From assembly GCA_045613125.1 (NCBI GenBank), contig JAZLAM010000016.1, forward strand, positions 1 through 64,000: DNA of 64,000 nucleotides. The letters run 5' to 3'. Of this stretch, positions 17,496 through 25,453 are shown in pieces. Made by a program: the position numbers and the translations under genes. The first letter of the stretch is position 1. Each line of letters opens with the position of its first letter. Source of the DNA: JAFTYO01 sp045613125 (GTDB taxonomy: Bacteria > Pseudomonadota > Alphaproteobacteria > RF32 > CAG-239). The notes under the pieces were generated by a model. The model had not been told where the DNA came from and did no database searches. It saw nothing but the letters and a program-made list of their open reading frames with translations.

Positions 17496-17858
17496 ATGTT
17501 TAAAAATGCAAATCTTTTTATTGCTGATTTTTTCAAATCATTAATAAATAAACAATCAGGTGAAGATATAACACCAAAAATTGCCGAATCTATTCAGAAA
17601 AAAGAATATTTCAGCTCTCTTAAAAATTATGATAAAACTTTTACTCCGCCATACATATTAATCAGCTATCAACTTCTTAGCGAGAAAAACGAAATTTTTG
17701 AAGCTTCGGTATATTATCTATGCACAATCGCAAAAAATATGCCAAAATATAAATCTGAGATACATCGCATACTAATGTCTTATTGCGAAGAAAATAAAAA
17801 TCTTAAAAATAGAATAGCCTATATACACTCACAAATGGAAAATTATAGTCTTTTATAA
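17496..17858 (+). CDS. Hypothetical 120-residue protein
   Basis: I do not recognise this protein. It is predicted to be mostly helical, without signal peptide or membrane segment, and contains KNYDKTFTPPYILISYQLLSEKN and a charged C-terminus. A strong GAGGAG ribosome binding site 6 nt upstream and the even codon use support a real gene. It lies between tRNA-Gln and a cold-shock gene that has its own promoter, so it is probably transcribed alone. Confidence 0.6.
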   Translation: MFKNANLFIADFFKSLINKQSGEDITPKIAESIQKKEYFSSLKNYDKTFTPPYILISYQLLSEKNEIFEASVYYLCTIAKNMPKYKSEIHRILMSYCEENKNLKNRIAYIHSQMENYSLL

Positions 17859-17900
17859 CAATTTATGGTTGTATAAAATAAATAAAACATATTTTTTAGC

Positions 17901-17931
17901 TTGACAATCTTACTTTTAACTATAATATAAG
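17901..17931 (+). promoter_or_regulatory. Promoter of the second cold-shock gene
   Basis: TTGACA (17901-17906) is followed by overlapping -10 candidates (TATAAT at 17921, TATAAG at 17926, the latter with a 19-nt spacer). The predicted leader of about 70-80 nt is long, as in cold-shock mRNAs. Confidence 0.5.
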
Positions 17932-18011
17932 TATCGTGACTTTAAGTAGACAGCCTATCAGTCTACAAATTTTTCAGAACAACTAATTTAAAAAATAAGA
18001 AAGGATTGATA

Positions 18012-18215
18012 ATGTCTACTGGAACTGTAAAGTGGTTTAATAGCAAAAAAGGTTATGGTTTTATTCAACCTGAAACTGGCGGAAAAGATATTTTTGTTCA
18101 TGTTACAAAATTGGAAGAAAAAGGTATAAAAAAGCTTTTTGATGGCCAAAAAGTAAGCTACGAAACATATGATGACCGAGGAAGAATTGCTGCCGGAAAC
18201 ATTGAAGTGTTGTAA
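18012..18215 (+). CDS. Cold-shock-domain protein (second copy)
   Basis: This 67-residue cold-shock protein with RNP1 KGYGFI and RNP2 IFVHV is closer to canonical CspA than the copy at 13747. The ATG at 18012 follows an AAAGGA ribosome binding site; the TTG at 18006 is less likely. It has its own promoter and a terminator. Confidence 0.92.
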   Translation: MSTGTVKWFNSKKGYGFIQPETGGKDIFVHVTKLEEKGIKKLFDGQKVSYETYDDRGRIAAGNIEVL

Positions 18216-18221
18216 AAATAT

Positions 18222-18247
18222 AAAGCCTTGTTGTCAAACAAGGCTTT
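18222..18247. terminator. Terminator between cold-shock gene and zapA
   Basis: AAAGCCTTG / CAAGGCTTT is a perfect stem between convergent genes. The U-tracts are short on both strands. Confidence 0.65.
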
Positions 18248-18261
18248 AACTAAATAAAAAA

Positions 18262-18717
18262 TTACAAATGTTCCAGTTCACTTATCAATTGTTTTAAGTT
18301 TTCAGTTGCTTGACTGATTGCAATTGCAAGCTTTTCATCAACCCCTCTTAAATCTATATCTTTTGCAACTTCAACAATTTTTTCAATTTCAACAATCTTT
18401 TCTACCGGCTTTTCAACTTCCACAATTTTTTCTATTATTTTCTCTACAGGTTTCTCTATTTCTACTATTTTCTCAACAATTTGCGGTTCTGTTTTAACGG
18501 AAGAAGCAACACCTTTTCTTACTTCTTCCAACTCATCTGCAATTAAAAGGCCAATCATCGCAAGAAGCATATTCTCATTTATATGGCCATTTCCTGCGGT
18601 TAATTGTTTTGCTTTTTCATCAAGCATACGAGAAAGTTTTATAATATGAGCTTCTTGTCCGTCACCACAAACAATGCCATATTCACGAGAATTAATTGTT
18701 ACTGTTACCTGAGTCAT
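18262..18717 (-). CDS. zapA: Cell division protein ZapA with repetitive extension
   Basis: ZapA binds and bundles FtsZ at midcell. Residues 1-68 are a standard ZapA head (VTINSREYGIVCGDGQEAHI, then the NMLLAMIGLLIADELEEV helix). Unusually, residues 81-119 consist of repeats of VEKIVE(I/V)EKP, a charged heptad-like array expected to form a long rigid coil, before a C-terminal helix. The product is 151 residues against about 100-110 for typical ZapA. It overlaps the upstream small coiled-coil gene by 26 nt, so the pair is translationally coupled. Confidence 0.82.
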   Translation of the reverse strand: MTQVTVTINSREYGIVCGDGQEAHIIKLSRMLDEKAKQLTAGNGHINENMLLAMIGLLIADELEEVRKGVASSVKTEPQIVEKIVEIEKPVEKIIEKIVEVEKPVEKIVEIEKIVEVAKDIDLRGVDEKLAIAISQATENLKQLISELEHL

Positions 18718-18955
18718 CTTCTTTTAACACCATATCAATTGTTTGAACCACTTTTGTTGTTTTATCCAAAACCTTTGCAACAACCGCTTTCATATCATCT
18801 ATTTGTTTATTTTTTTCCAACATATTATTTTTATACGACTGACGTTGTTGTAAAAGAGCGTTTTTTTTGTTTTGTAAAACACCCTGAAAATCTTTCAAAA
18901 CTGTTTCCAATGCTTCAAAAGCTTTCTCTGTTTGCGGCAAATCTTTCATATCCAT
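18692..18955 (-). CDS. Small coiled-coil protein upstream of zapA (DUF4164-like)
   Basis: This helical protein of about 87 residues is rich in Lys, Gln and Glu, with no signal peptide. In alphaproteobacteria a small coiled-coil gene of this kind (DUF4164) commonly precedes zapA. The family assignment here rests on position and composition more than on a motif. The frame is open to 19000, but the ATG at 18955 has GGAAG 8 nt upstream and is preferred. It overlaps zapA by 26 nt. A role in division is inferred from linkage. Confidence 0.6.
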   Translation of the reverse strand: MDMKDLPQTEKAFEALETVLKDFQGVLQNKKNALLQQRQSYKNNMLEKNKQIDDMKAVVAKVLDKTTKVVQTIDMVLKEDDSGNSNN

Positions 18956-19046
18956 ATTATTTTTACTTCCTTTTTTTGAGGATTGGGTATATATTGTCAT
19001 TAATGATACATTTTTTTAATTTTATTACAAGAAGCAAAAGAAGATT

Positions 19047-19550
19047 ATGCAAAAGTTTATTATAAATATATCACAACAAAATTTTGATCTTTTGGAAGAC
19101 AAAAATTTAGAATGCTTTATTTTATCATCAAATTTAGCTGATTCGTTTAAAGCCGAATTTGCAAAAAAAGCCAAAGAAAAACAAAAGTTAGTTTTATCAT
19201 TTGATGTTCAAAGCGTCACCAATTTTGATCTTGATGGTATTATAATAGATTTATCAAAATCTGAAAATATAGCATCAGATTATAAAACTATAACTCAGGG
19301 TTTAAAGAAAAAATTTATAGGCACAATTTGTCGTAATCGGCGTCATGAAGCTATGCTGGTCGGCGAGTGTGAACCTGATTTTGTAATTTTCAGAGCCTGG
19401 AATGACGGAAAAGAAAAAGTGCAAGAATTAACATCTTGGTTTAATGAGATGTTTTTGCTCCAATCTGCATTATTGCCGGTTGAAGATGTCGAATTTAAAG
19501 ACTTTGATACAGACTTTATCATTTTAGATGACATTAAATATAAAAAATAA
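19047..19550 (+). CDS. Thiamine-phosphate-synthase-like protein
   Basis: This 167-residue protein reads like a reduced TIM barrel: strands DGIIIDLSK, KKFIGTICRN, PDFVIFRAW, ALLPVEDVEF and DFIILDD alternate with helices. ThiE-like proteins of this kind sit next to efp in several alphaproteobacteria. It lacks recognisable ThiE substrate-binding motifs and is shorter than ThiE (about 210 residues), so thiamine synthesis is doubtful. It starts the run ThiE-like - efp - IMPase-like - rpmE. Confidence 0.5.
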   Translation: MQKFIINISQQNFDLLEDKNLECFILSSNLADSFKAEFAKKAKEKQKLVLSFDVQSVTNFDLDGIIIDLSKSENIASDYKTITQGLKKKFIGTICRNRRHEAMLVGECEPDFVIFRAWNDGKEKVQELTSWFNEMFLLQSALLPVEDVEFKDFDTDFIILDDIKYKK

Positions 19551-19652
19551 ATTCATATAATTTTTTTGTTGCGAAATAATAAATATTGGAGTATGTTGCT
19601 CTCACTTTTAACAAATAATCAAATTTAAAATTGTAAATATGGAGATAAAAAC

Positions 19653-20216
19653 ATGAAACAACTCGCAGGATCAATCAGAATCGGTTGGGTAATTGAATAT
19701 AAAGGTAAACCTTGGACAATAACCAAAGCTTCTCACATTAAACCGGGTAAGGGCGGTGCTTTTATGCAGGTAGAAATGAAATCTGTTGAAGAAGGAACAA
19801 AAACCAACGAACGCTTCCGTACAGAAGATACTGTTGAAAAAATGATGGTTGAAGATAAAGATTGTCAATTTTTGTTTGAAGATTCTAACGGCCTTACTTT
19901 TATGGAAAGCGAAACATTTGAACAATTTACTATGCCTTCTGACATTTTAGGCGATTCTCGTCCGTTTTTGACAGATGGTATGACTGTTCGCATTTCTCAC
20001 ATTAATTCACGTCCGATTTCTGTTGAATTACCTTTGCAAGTTGTTTGCACAATTGTTGAAACAGAACCTGTTGTTAAAGGACAAACAGCTGCTTCTTCTT
20101 ACAAACCGGCAATTTTAGACAATGGCGTAAGAGTTATGGTTCCTCCGTTTATTAATACCGGTGATAAAATTGTTGTCGGCACTAACGAAGCTACATATGT
20201 TGAAAGAGCTAAATAA
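19653..20216 (+). CDS. efp: Elongation factor P
   Basis: EF-P enters the ribosomal E site and rescues stalling at polyproline. The 187-residue protein has the three beta-barrel domains. Its tip loop ASHIKPGKGGAF presents K33, the position that EpmA lysylates in E. coli; no epmA, epmB or earP is in the window. GGAG precedes the start. Its stop codon overlaps the start of the IMPase-like gene by 1 nt (TAATG), so the two are translationally coupled. Confidence 0.95.
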   Translation: MKQLAGSIRIGWVIEYKGKPWTITKASHIKPGKGGAFMQVEMKSVEEGTKTNERFRTEDTVEKMMVEDKDCQFLFEDSNGLTFMESETFEQFTMPSDILGDSRPFLTDGMTVRISHINSRPISVELPLQVVCTIVETEPVVKGQTAASSYKPAILDNGVRVMVPPFINTGDKIVVGTNEATYVERAK

Positions 20217-21013
20217 TGTCATACATATCACCTCTTTTAACATCTTTTGTTAATGCTGTTAAAAAATCGGCCTCTTCTTTAGATAGAGATTTTAATGAAT
20301 TGGAAAAACTCCAAAACTCTATTAAAGGCAACAAAAATTTTGTTTTTAATTCATATTCTCGTATTGAGAAAAACTTAAAAACAGAACTTGCTAAAATTCG
20401 TCCTGATATGCCGATTTTTACACCGTCAGACAAAGTTACCGGCAACTCTTATTTTGCCATTTCACCAATTGACGGTTTGATAAACTTTGCTCATGGGAAC
20501 CCTAATTTTGCTGTTTGTGCGGCATTGGTTGAAAATAACACCATTATATGTTCTGTTGTGTATAATCCTTCTCGTGATGAAACTTTTTTTGCCGAAAAAG
20601 GTAAAGGAGCATATAAAGAAGGTTATCGTAGTCATGAACGTTTACGTGTTTCAGCAGTTAAAGATTTAGACCAAGCTTTAATCAGCATGTCGGCAAGTTC
20701 TGATAACTCAGCAGAAAGCTCAAAAATTATATCTTCTGTTGTAGCTAAAACAGGCGATATCAGAATAAGCGGTTCATATGCTCAAGATTTGGCATATTTA
20801 GCCGGCGGTAAGCTTGATGCTTTTGTATGTTTGAATGCACATGTATCATCTATTGCTTCAGGATTGTTATTGGTTAAAGAAGCTGGTGGTTCTGTTCGTG
20901 GCATAAAACAAAAAGATACTCGTATTGAAGATTTGTCCCAAATTTTCAGTACAGGCGATTTGGTGGCTTCCAACTTTAACTTGAACCAAAAAGTTTTTGA
21001 AATTTTTAAATAA
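20216..21013 (+). CDS. Inositol-monophosphatase-family protein, probably catalytically dead
   Basis: The fold is clearly IMPase/SuhB: GSYAQDLAYLAGGKLDAFV near residue 185 and KEAGGSVRG at 225 align with the family. The metal-binding residues are mostly lost. The DPLDGT motif reads SPIDGL, so the first Asp is Ser. The W-D-x-A motif reads VSSIAS, so its Asp is gone. No acidic GEE-type motif is found near residue 65. SuhB in E. coli also acts in rRNA transcription complexes independently of catalysis, so a structural role is conceivable. It is coupled to efp by a 1-nt overlap. Confidence 0.8.
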   Translation: MSYISPLLTSFVNAVKKSASSLDRDFNELEKLQNSIKGNKNFVFNSYSRIEKNLKTELAKIRPDMPIFTPSDKVTGNSYFAISPIDGLINFAHGNPNFAVCAALVENNTIICSVVYNPSRDETFFAEKGKGAYKEGYRSHERLRVSAVKDLDQALISMSASSDNSAESSKIISSVVAKTGDIRISGSYAQDLAYLAGGKLDAFVCLNAHVSSIASGLLLVKEAGGSVRGIKQKDTRIEDLSQIFSTGDLVASNFNLNQKVFEIFK

Positions 21014-21099
21014 ACGGTAAAAAAACTCTTGATAAATTTATTTGATTAGGTTATAAGAGCATAAATTTGTTTGTAGAGTTTTAAATTTGGAGAAAAAAA

Positions 21100-21333
21100 A
21101 TGAAAAAAGGTATTCATCCTGACTATCACGAAATCACATATGTGATGACTGACGGAACAGAATGCAAAGTTAACAGCACATGGGGTAAAGCCGGTGCTAA
21201 GATGAATTTGGAAATTGATCCTAAATCTCATCCGGCATGGACAGGTGTTCATCGTATGGTTGACACAGGCGGTCAAGTTTCTAAATTTAACAGCAAGTTT
21301 GGCGCATTCGGCATCAAGAGTGGTACAAACTAG
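21100..21333 (+). CDS. rpmE: 50S ribosomal protein L31
   Basis: This 77-residue L31 starts MKKGIHPDYHEITYVMTDG. It has the zinc-free (C-minus) form: the CxxC pair of zinc-binding L31 is missing, so it does not store zinc. GGAG precedes the start and a strong terminator follows the stop. Confidence 0.95.
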   Translation: MKKGIHPDYHEITYVMTDGTECKVNSTWGKAGAKMNLEIDPKSHPAWTGVHRMVDTGGQVSKFNSKFGAFGIKSGTN

Positions 21334-21353
21334 TTGTAAACTGCAAGTCTTTA

Positions 21354-21378
21354 AAAGCACCTTTTGAAAGGTGCTTTT
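21354..21378 (+). terminator. Terminator of rpmE
   Basis: AAAGCACCTTT / AAAGGTGC is followed by seven T. Confidence 0.85.
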
Positions 21379-21379
21379 T

Positions 21380-22555
21380 TTATTGCTTTTCCTGTTTTTC
21401 AAAAACAATTTTTTTATTAACGGTATCATACATTATACTTGACTTTCCTTTTCTGAAAGCAAGTGCATGTTTTCCGAAAACATCATAACGCCACCCTAAA
21501 AGGGCCGGATTTGTTTTATCATTGTTACCGCAAGCTATATCTCGCAAATTTTTTTCATCAGCAATTAAAAAATCTACCACATTGTTTTGTTCACTGACAA
21601 TTTTTAGTATCAGTTTCAAAACTTCGAGCAAAGCTGCAGCACTTCCCGGTATATTAACATGTCTTTCTTTTTCAATTTTTTTCAGATTTTTATCTACGGG
21701 TTTAGATAAGGCCTCATTTACCACTTCTAAAATTTCTTTTCCCAATTTTCCGTTTACGATATCAGAACGGATATATCTTACATTTGCCAAATCTTCAATT
21801 GTTTGCGGTGCTAAAGAGGCAATATTCACCAAAATTTCGTCTTTAATCAGAGTTTTTCTTGGAATATTACATCTGATTGCTCGTTCTTCTCTCCAAGCTG
21901 CTAAATCTTTTAACACCATTAAAAACTGTGGGCTATGCGCTGAATGTCTAATTCTAAGCCACATGTTTTCAGGTTGAGGTTTATAAATTTCTTCATTTAA
22001 CAGATATTCCGTTTCTTCTTTTATCCAATCTAAGCGATTATTTTCTTGCAAATATTTATCCAAAAACTCATAACACGGAATTAAAAAAGTGACATCTCTA
22101 AGCGCATATTCAAGTTGTTTTTTCTGTAACGGACGCTTAGTCCAATCGGTTAAGCGACTGGATTTATCAAGTTCGATACCGGTAATAATATGCACCAGTG
22201 TATCATAAGCTACACTAACACCAAAACCGCACGCCATTGCGGCAATTTGCGTATCAAAAATAGGTGACGGAAGCTTGCCTGACAGATTATAAAAAATTTC
22301 GATATCTTGTCTGCCCGAATGAAAAACCTTCAAAACATTTTGATTGGTCAAAACTTCAAAAAAAGCTGATAAATCGAGTTCTTTAGCCAAAGGGTCTATA
22401 ATTGCGGCATCATCAGTCCAGCCGACCTGTATCAAACAAAGATACGGAAAATATGTTTTTTCACGAACAAACTCCGTATCGACAGTAATAAATTTTTGCT
22501 TATTTAAGTCTTGGCATAAAACATTTAATTCTTCAGTTGTTTCAACGATTCTCAT
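21380..22555 (-). CDS. rnd: Ribonuclease D
   Basis: RNase D is a 3'-5' exoribonuclease that trims tRNA precursors. The 391-residue protein has the DEDDy catalytic residues: DTEF (26-29), SGRQDIEIF and YALRDVTFL, with an HRDC domain around residues 210-290. Size and domain order match the family. It is convergent with rpmE and divergent from aspS. Confidence 0.92.
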   Translation of the reverse strand: MRIVETTEELNVLCQDLNKQKFITVDTEFVREKTYFPYLCLIQVGWTDDAAIIDPLAKELDLSAFFEVLTNQNVLKVFHSGRQDIEIFYNLSGKLPSPIFDTQIAAMACGFGVSVAYDTLVHIITGIELDKSSRLTDWTKRPLQKKQLEYALRDVTFLIPCYEFLDKYLQENNRLDWIKEETEYLLNEEIYKPQPENMWLRIRHSAHSPQFLMVLKDLAAWREERAIRCNIPRKTLIKDEILVNIASLAPQTIEDLANVRYIRSDIVNGKLGKEILEVVNEALSKPVDKNLKKIEKERHVNIPGSAAALLEVLKLILKIVSEQNNVVDFLIADEKNLRDIACGNNDKTNPALLGWRYDVFGKHALAFRKGKSSIMYDTVNKKIVFEKQEKQ

Positions 22556-22692
22556 AACAAATTCCGCTTTAAATTATCCGTTTTTTCACTCTATCTGACA
22601 TTACTTAATATTTTTTTAATTTTACTGTTGCTTTTAGCGAAAGAATGCTCTATCAATTTATATGGTTAAATTTTAATATTTTAGAGGTAAAA

Positions 22693-24459
22693 ATGAACGA
22701 ATATCGGACACATACCTGCGGCGAACTCCGCAGTTCAGACATCGGTAAAGTTGTAAAACTTGCCGGTTGGATTCATCGTAAACGTAATTTGGGAAATTTA
22801 TGCTTTGTTGATTTGCGAGATCATTATGGCATCACACAATGCGTTGTCGATTCTTCGTCCGATTTATTTGATAAAATTGAAAATACTCGTGTTGAAAGCG
22901 TGGTTGAATTTGATGGCGAAGTGATTGCTCGTGAAAGTGTCAATAAGAATATGCCGACCGGCGACATTGAAATAAAAGTTACATCAATGAAAATTCATTC
23001 GGAGGCTGATGTTTTACCGATTCAGGTTTCAGGACATGGTGACGAACCTGAAGAATTGCGCTTAAAATATCGTTTCTTAGACTTAAGACGTGAGCGTATC
23101 CACAGCAACATTATGCTTCGCTCAAAAGTAATTTCTCGCATGCGTGAATTGATGACGGAACAAGGTTTTACAGAATATCAAACACCAATTTTAACAGCTT
23201 CTTCTCCTGAAGGTGCTCGTGACTTTTTGGTTCCGTCACGCATTAATCCGGGTAGGTTTTATGCCCTTCCTCAAGCCCCTCAACAATTTAAACAGCTTTT
23301 GATGGTATCAGGCTTTGACAGATATTTTCAAATTGCCCCATGTTTTAGAGATGAAGATCCTCGAGCAGATCGTAGCCCGGGCGAATTTTATCAACTCGAT
23401 ATGGAAATGAGTTTTGTTACTCAAGAAGATGTATTTAAAGTTCTTGAACACACAATGGGATCAATTTTTAATGAATTTGCAAACGGAAAAACCGTTGACC
23501 AAGCTCCTTTTACGCGCATTCCGTTCAGAGAAGCTATGTTAAAATACGGTTCTGATAAACCTGACTTGAGAAACCCTTTAATCATTCAAGATGCTACATC
23601 ATTTTTTAACAATTCAGGCTTCGGATTATATGATTCAAAAGTTCAAAACGGTGAACAAATAAGAGCAATTGTAGCACCAAACGCAGGTGATAAAGCTCGT
23701 TCATTTTTTGATAAATTTGATGCTCATGCTAAAGCAGAAAATATGGGTGGAATTGCTTATGTTGCGTTTTCTTCAACAGGTGCAAAAGGTATTGCAAAAT
23801 ATTTCAGCGAAGAAAAACTTGCAGAACTTAAAGCTGTTTTCGGAGCCAACGAAGGTGACGCTGTTTTGTTTATGGGCGGTAACAAGAAACTGATTAACAA
23901 ATTTGCCGGTAAAGTTCGCAATATGATAGGTGAAGAATTAGGCTTGTTTGATTATAATTCGTTCAAACTCTGCTGGATTGTAGATTTTCCGATGTATGAA
24001 GAAAACGAAGAAACCGGCGCAGTTGAATTTTCTCACAACCCGTTTTCAATGCCACAGGGCGGAATGGATGCTTTGTTAAACAAAAATCCTTTAGATATAT
24101 TGGCTTATCAATATGATATGGTTTGTAACGGTGTCGAGCTTGCATCAGGCGCTGTCAGAAACCATAAACCGGAAATTATGTACAAAGCATTTGAAATTGC
24201 CGGATATGACAACTCAGTGGTTGATAATAAGTTCGGTGGTATGATAAACGCATTTAAATATGGCGCTCCACCGCACGCAGGCGCAGCTCCGGGAATTGAT
24301 AGAACAATTATGCTTTTGCTTGATGAACCTATCATCAGAGATGTTATCATCTTCCCATTAAACGGTAAAGCGCAAGATTTGATGATGCAAGCTCCAAATA
24401 CGGTAACGGAAAAACAACTTGAAGAATTGCATATCAAACTTGATATAAAAGAAAAATAA
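22693..24459 (+). CDS. aspS: Aspartyl-tRNA synthetase
   Basis: This class II synthetase of bacterial type has 588 residues. It has an N-terminal OB fold (AGWIHRKRNLGNLCFVDLRD), motif 2 (FRDEDPRADRSPGEFYQLDME), a GAD insertion (about 285-420) and motif 3 (APGIDRTIMLL). The residue after the OB-fold arginines is Leu (RNLG), as in AspRS enzymes that discriminate against tRNA-Asn; this is suggestive only. The frame is open upstream, but ATG 22693 follows GAGGT and matches the family start. Confidence 0.95.
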   Translation: MNEYRTHTCGELRSSDIGKVVKLAGWIHRKRNLGNLCFVDLRDHYGITQCVVDSSSDLFDKIENTRVESVVEFDGEVIARESVNKNMPTGDIEIKVTSMKIHSEADVLPIQVSGHGDEPEELRLKYRFLDLRRERIHSNIMLRSKVISRMRELMTEQGFTEYQTPILTASSPEGARDFLVPSRINPGRFYALPQAPQQFKQLLMVSGFDRYFQIAPCFRDEDPRADRSPGEFYQLDMEMSFVTQEDVFKVLEHTMGSIFNEFANGKTVDQAPFTRIPFREAMLKYGSDKPDLRNPLIIQDATSFFNNSGFGLYDSKVQNGEQIRAIVAPNAGDKARSFFDKFDAHAKAENMGGIAYVAFSSTGAKGIAKYFSEEKLAELKAVFGANEGDAVLFMGGNKKLINKFAGKVRNMIGEELGLFDYNSFKLCWIVDFPMYEENEETGAVEFSHNPFSMPQGGMDALLNKNPLDILAYQYDMVCNGVELASGAVRNHKPEIMYKAFEIAGYDNSVVDNKFGGMINAFKYGAPPHAGAAPGIDRTIMLLLDEPIIRDVIIFPLNGKAQDLMMQAPNTVTEKQLEELHIKLDIKEK

Positions 24460-24463
24460 TCTT

Positions 24464-24486
24464 AAAGCCTCGATAATCGAGGCTTT
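24464..24486 (+). terminator. Terminator of aspS
   Basis: AAAGCCTCG / CGAGGCTTT is followed by T7. Confidence 0.85.
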
Positions 24487-24488
24487 TT

Positions 24489-25205
24489 TTATTTTCTTAT
24501 ATCAAAAATTTCAAATGTATTATGTAAAAACTCTATCAAAGATTTATCACTTATCAACGATTCGCACATCTCATCGGTTGTGTTTTTATCGCTTTCAATC
24601 GGACGATATTTTTGCAAATAATATTCTTTTACGCCAAATTCTTTTAACGATTTTGCAATATCATATATATCTTCAACATTTAAAATTCTCGGATCACAAG
24701 TTGTACGGCATTCAAAATGTATACCGCTATCAATAAGGATTTTTAAGCTCTCGATTATGTTTTCAATTTTATCAAAACAACCTGTTGCTTTTTTATATTT
24801 TTGAGCATCAAACGGAGCTTTTATATCTAAACCTACCCAATCTAGCTTGTTTACAACTTTTTTAAGCATAATCGGATTAAAACCACCCGTATGAAGACCA
24901 ACTTCATAACCTAAACTTTTAACTTCATCAATTGCTTTATCCAAGCCTTCTTGAACCAGAGGCTCACCTCCGGAAAAAACAACGGCATCTAAAACTTTTT
25001 TTCTTCTTTGCAAAAAACATTTTAAGGTTTCAAAAGTCCAACCGCTTTCAGATGCGCCACCAATTTTTTGTAAACTTAAGTTGTAGCAAAACGGACATCT
25101 CCACGGACATCCTTGCATAAAAACAACCGCAGCCATCTTATTTGGAAAATCGACGATGCTGAATTGCTCAACATCGCCGATTGTAATAGGATTTAAACTA
25201 TCCAT
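24489..25205 (-). CDS. nrdG: Anaerobic ribonucleotide reductase activating protein
   Basis: This radical-SAM enzyme installs the glycyl radical on class III RNR. The 238-residue protein has the cluster motif CPWRCPFC (C-x3-C-x2-C, near residue 33) and the SAM-binding FSGGEP. It belongs to the NrdG2 branch that lacks extra ferredoxin domains. It sits 6 nt downstream of the separate glycyl-radical polypeptide, in the order catalytic NrdD - radical domain - NrdG. Confidence 0.9.
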   Translation of the reverse strand: MDSLNPITIGDVEQFSIVDFPNKMAAVVFMQGCPWRCPFCYNLSLQKIGGASESGWTFETLKCFLQRRKKVLDAVVFSGGEPLVQEGLDKAIDEVKSLGYEVGLHTGGFNPIMLKKVVNKLDWVGLDIKAPFDAQKYKKATGCFDKIENIIESLKILIDSGIHFECRTTCDPRILNVEDIYDIAKSLKEFGVKEYYLQKYRPIESDKNTTDEMCESLISDKSLIEFLHNTFEIFDIRK

Positions 25206-25211
25206 AAAAAA

Positions 25212-25418
25212 CTACTCTGCAGCCATTGCCAAGTTTTGATTCATGCCACAAACAGCTTTTTCTTCTTTGAAGCAAACTCTGGTATAATATTCAGATTTCT
25301 TACCTTTGTTAAATTCAGAAACCGGACGATGATAACCCATAACACGGGTCCAAATTTCACAAGGTTGTCTTTCAGAATCTGCTAATTTGATATCATTTAT
25401 ATCTATTACATTGGTCAT
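25212..25418 (-). CDS. Stand-alone glycyl-radical domain of anaerobic RNR (NrdD C-terminal part)
   Basis: This 68-residue protein corresponds to the C-terminal end of class III RNR. CEIWTRVMGYHRPVSEFNKGK carries the glycyl-radical loop (RVxGY, radical Gly28). In most known NrdD proteins this domain is fused to the catalytic barrel. Here it has its own AGGAG ribosome binding site and start codon, 35 bp after the catalytic subunit, so it is a discrete gene rather than a frameshift. It must assemble with the large NrdD subunit and be activated by NrdG. Confidence 0.8.
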   Translation of the reverse strand: MTNVIDINDIKLADSERQPCEIWTRVMGYHRPVSEFNKGKKSEYYTRVCFKEEKAVCGMNQNLAMAAE

Positions 25419-25453
25419 TATATATTCTCCTAAATAAATTTTGTTATGGGTTA

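Noticed and set aside
18604..19065. 153-residue plus-strand open frame opposite zapA
   Set aside because: It is antisense to two well-supported genes and has a Phe/Tyr/Leu-rich shadow composition.
25212..25453. NrdD split caused by a frameshift or sequencing error
   Set aside because: The second part has its own well-placed AGGAG site and ATG after a 35-bp gap. The large gene ends in a Lys/Glu tail with no radical-loop sequence in other frames of the gap.
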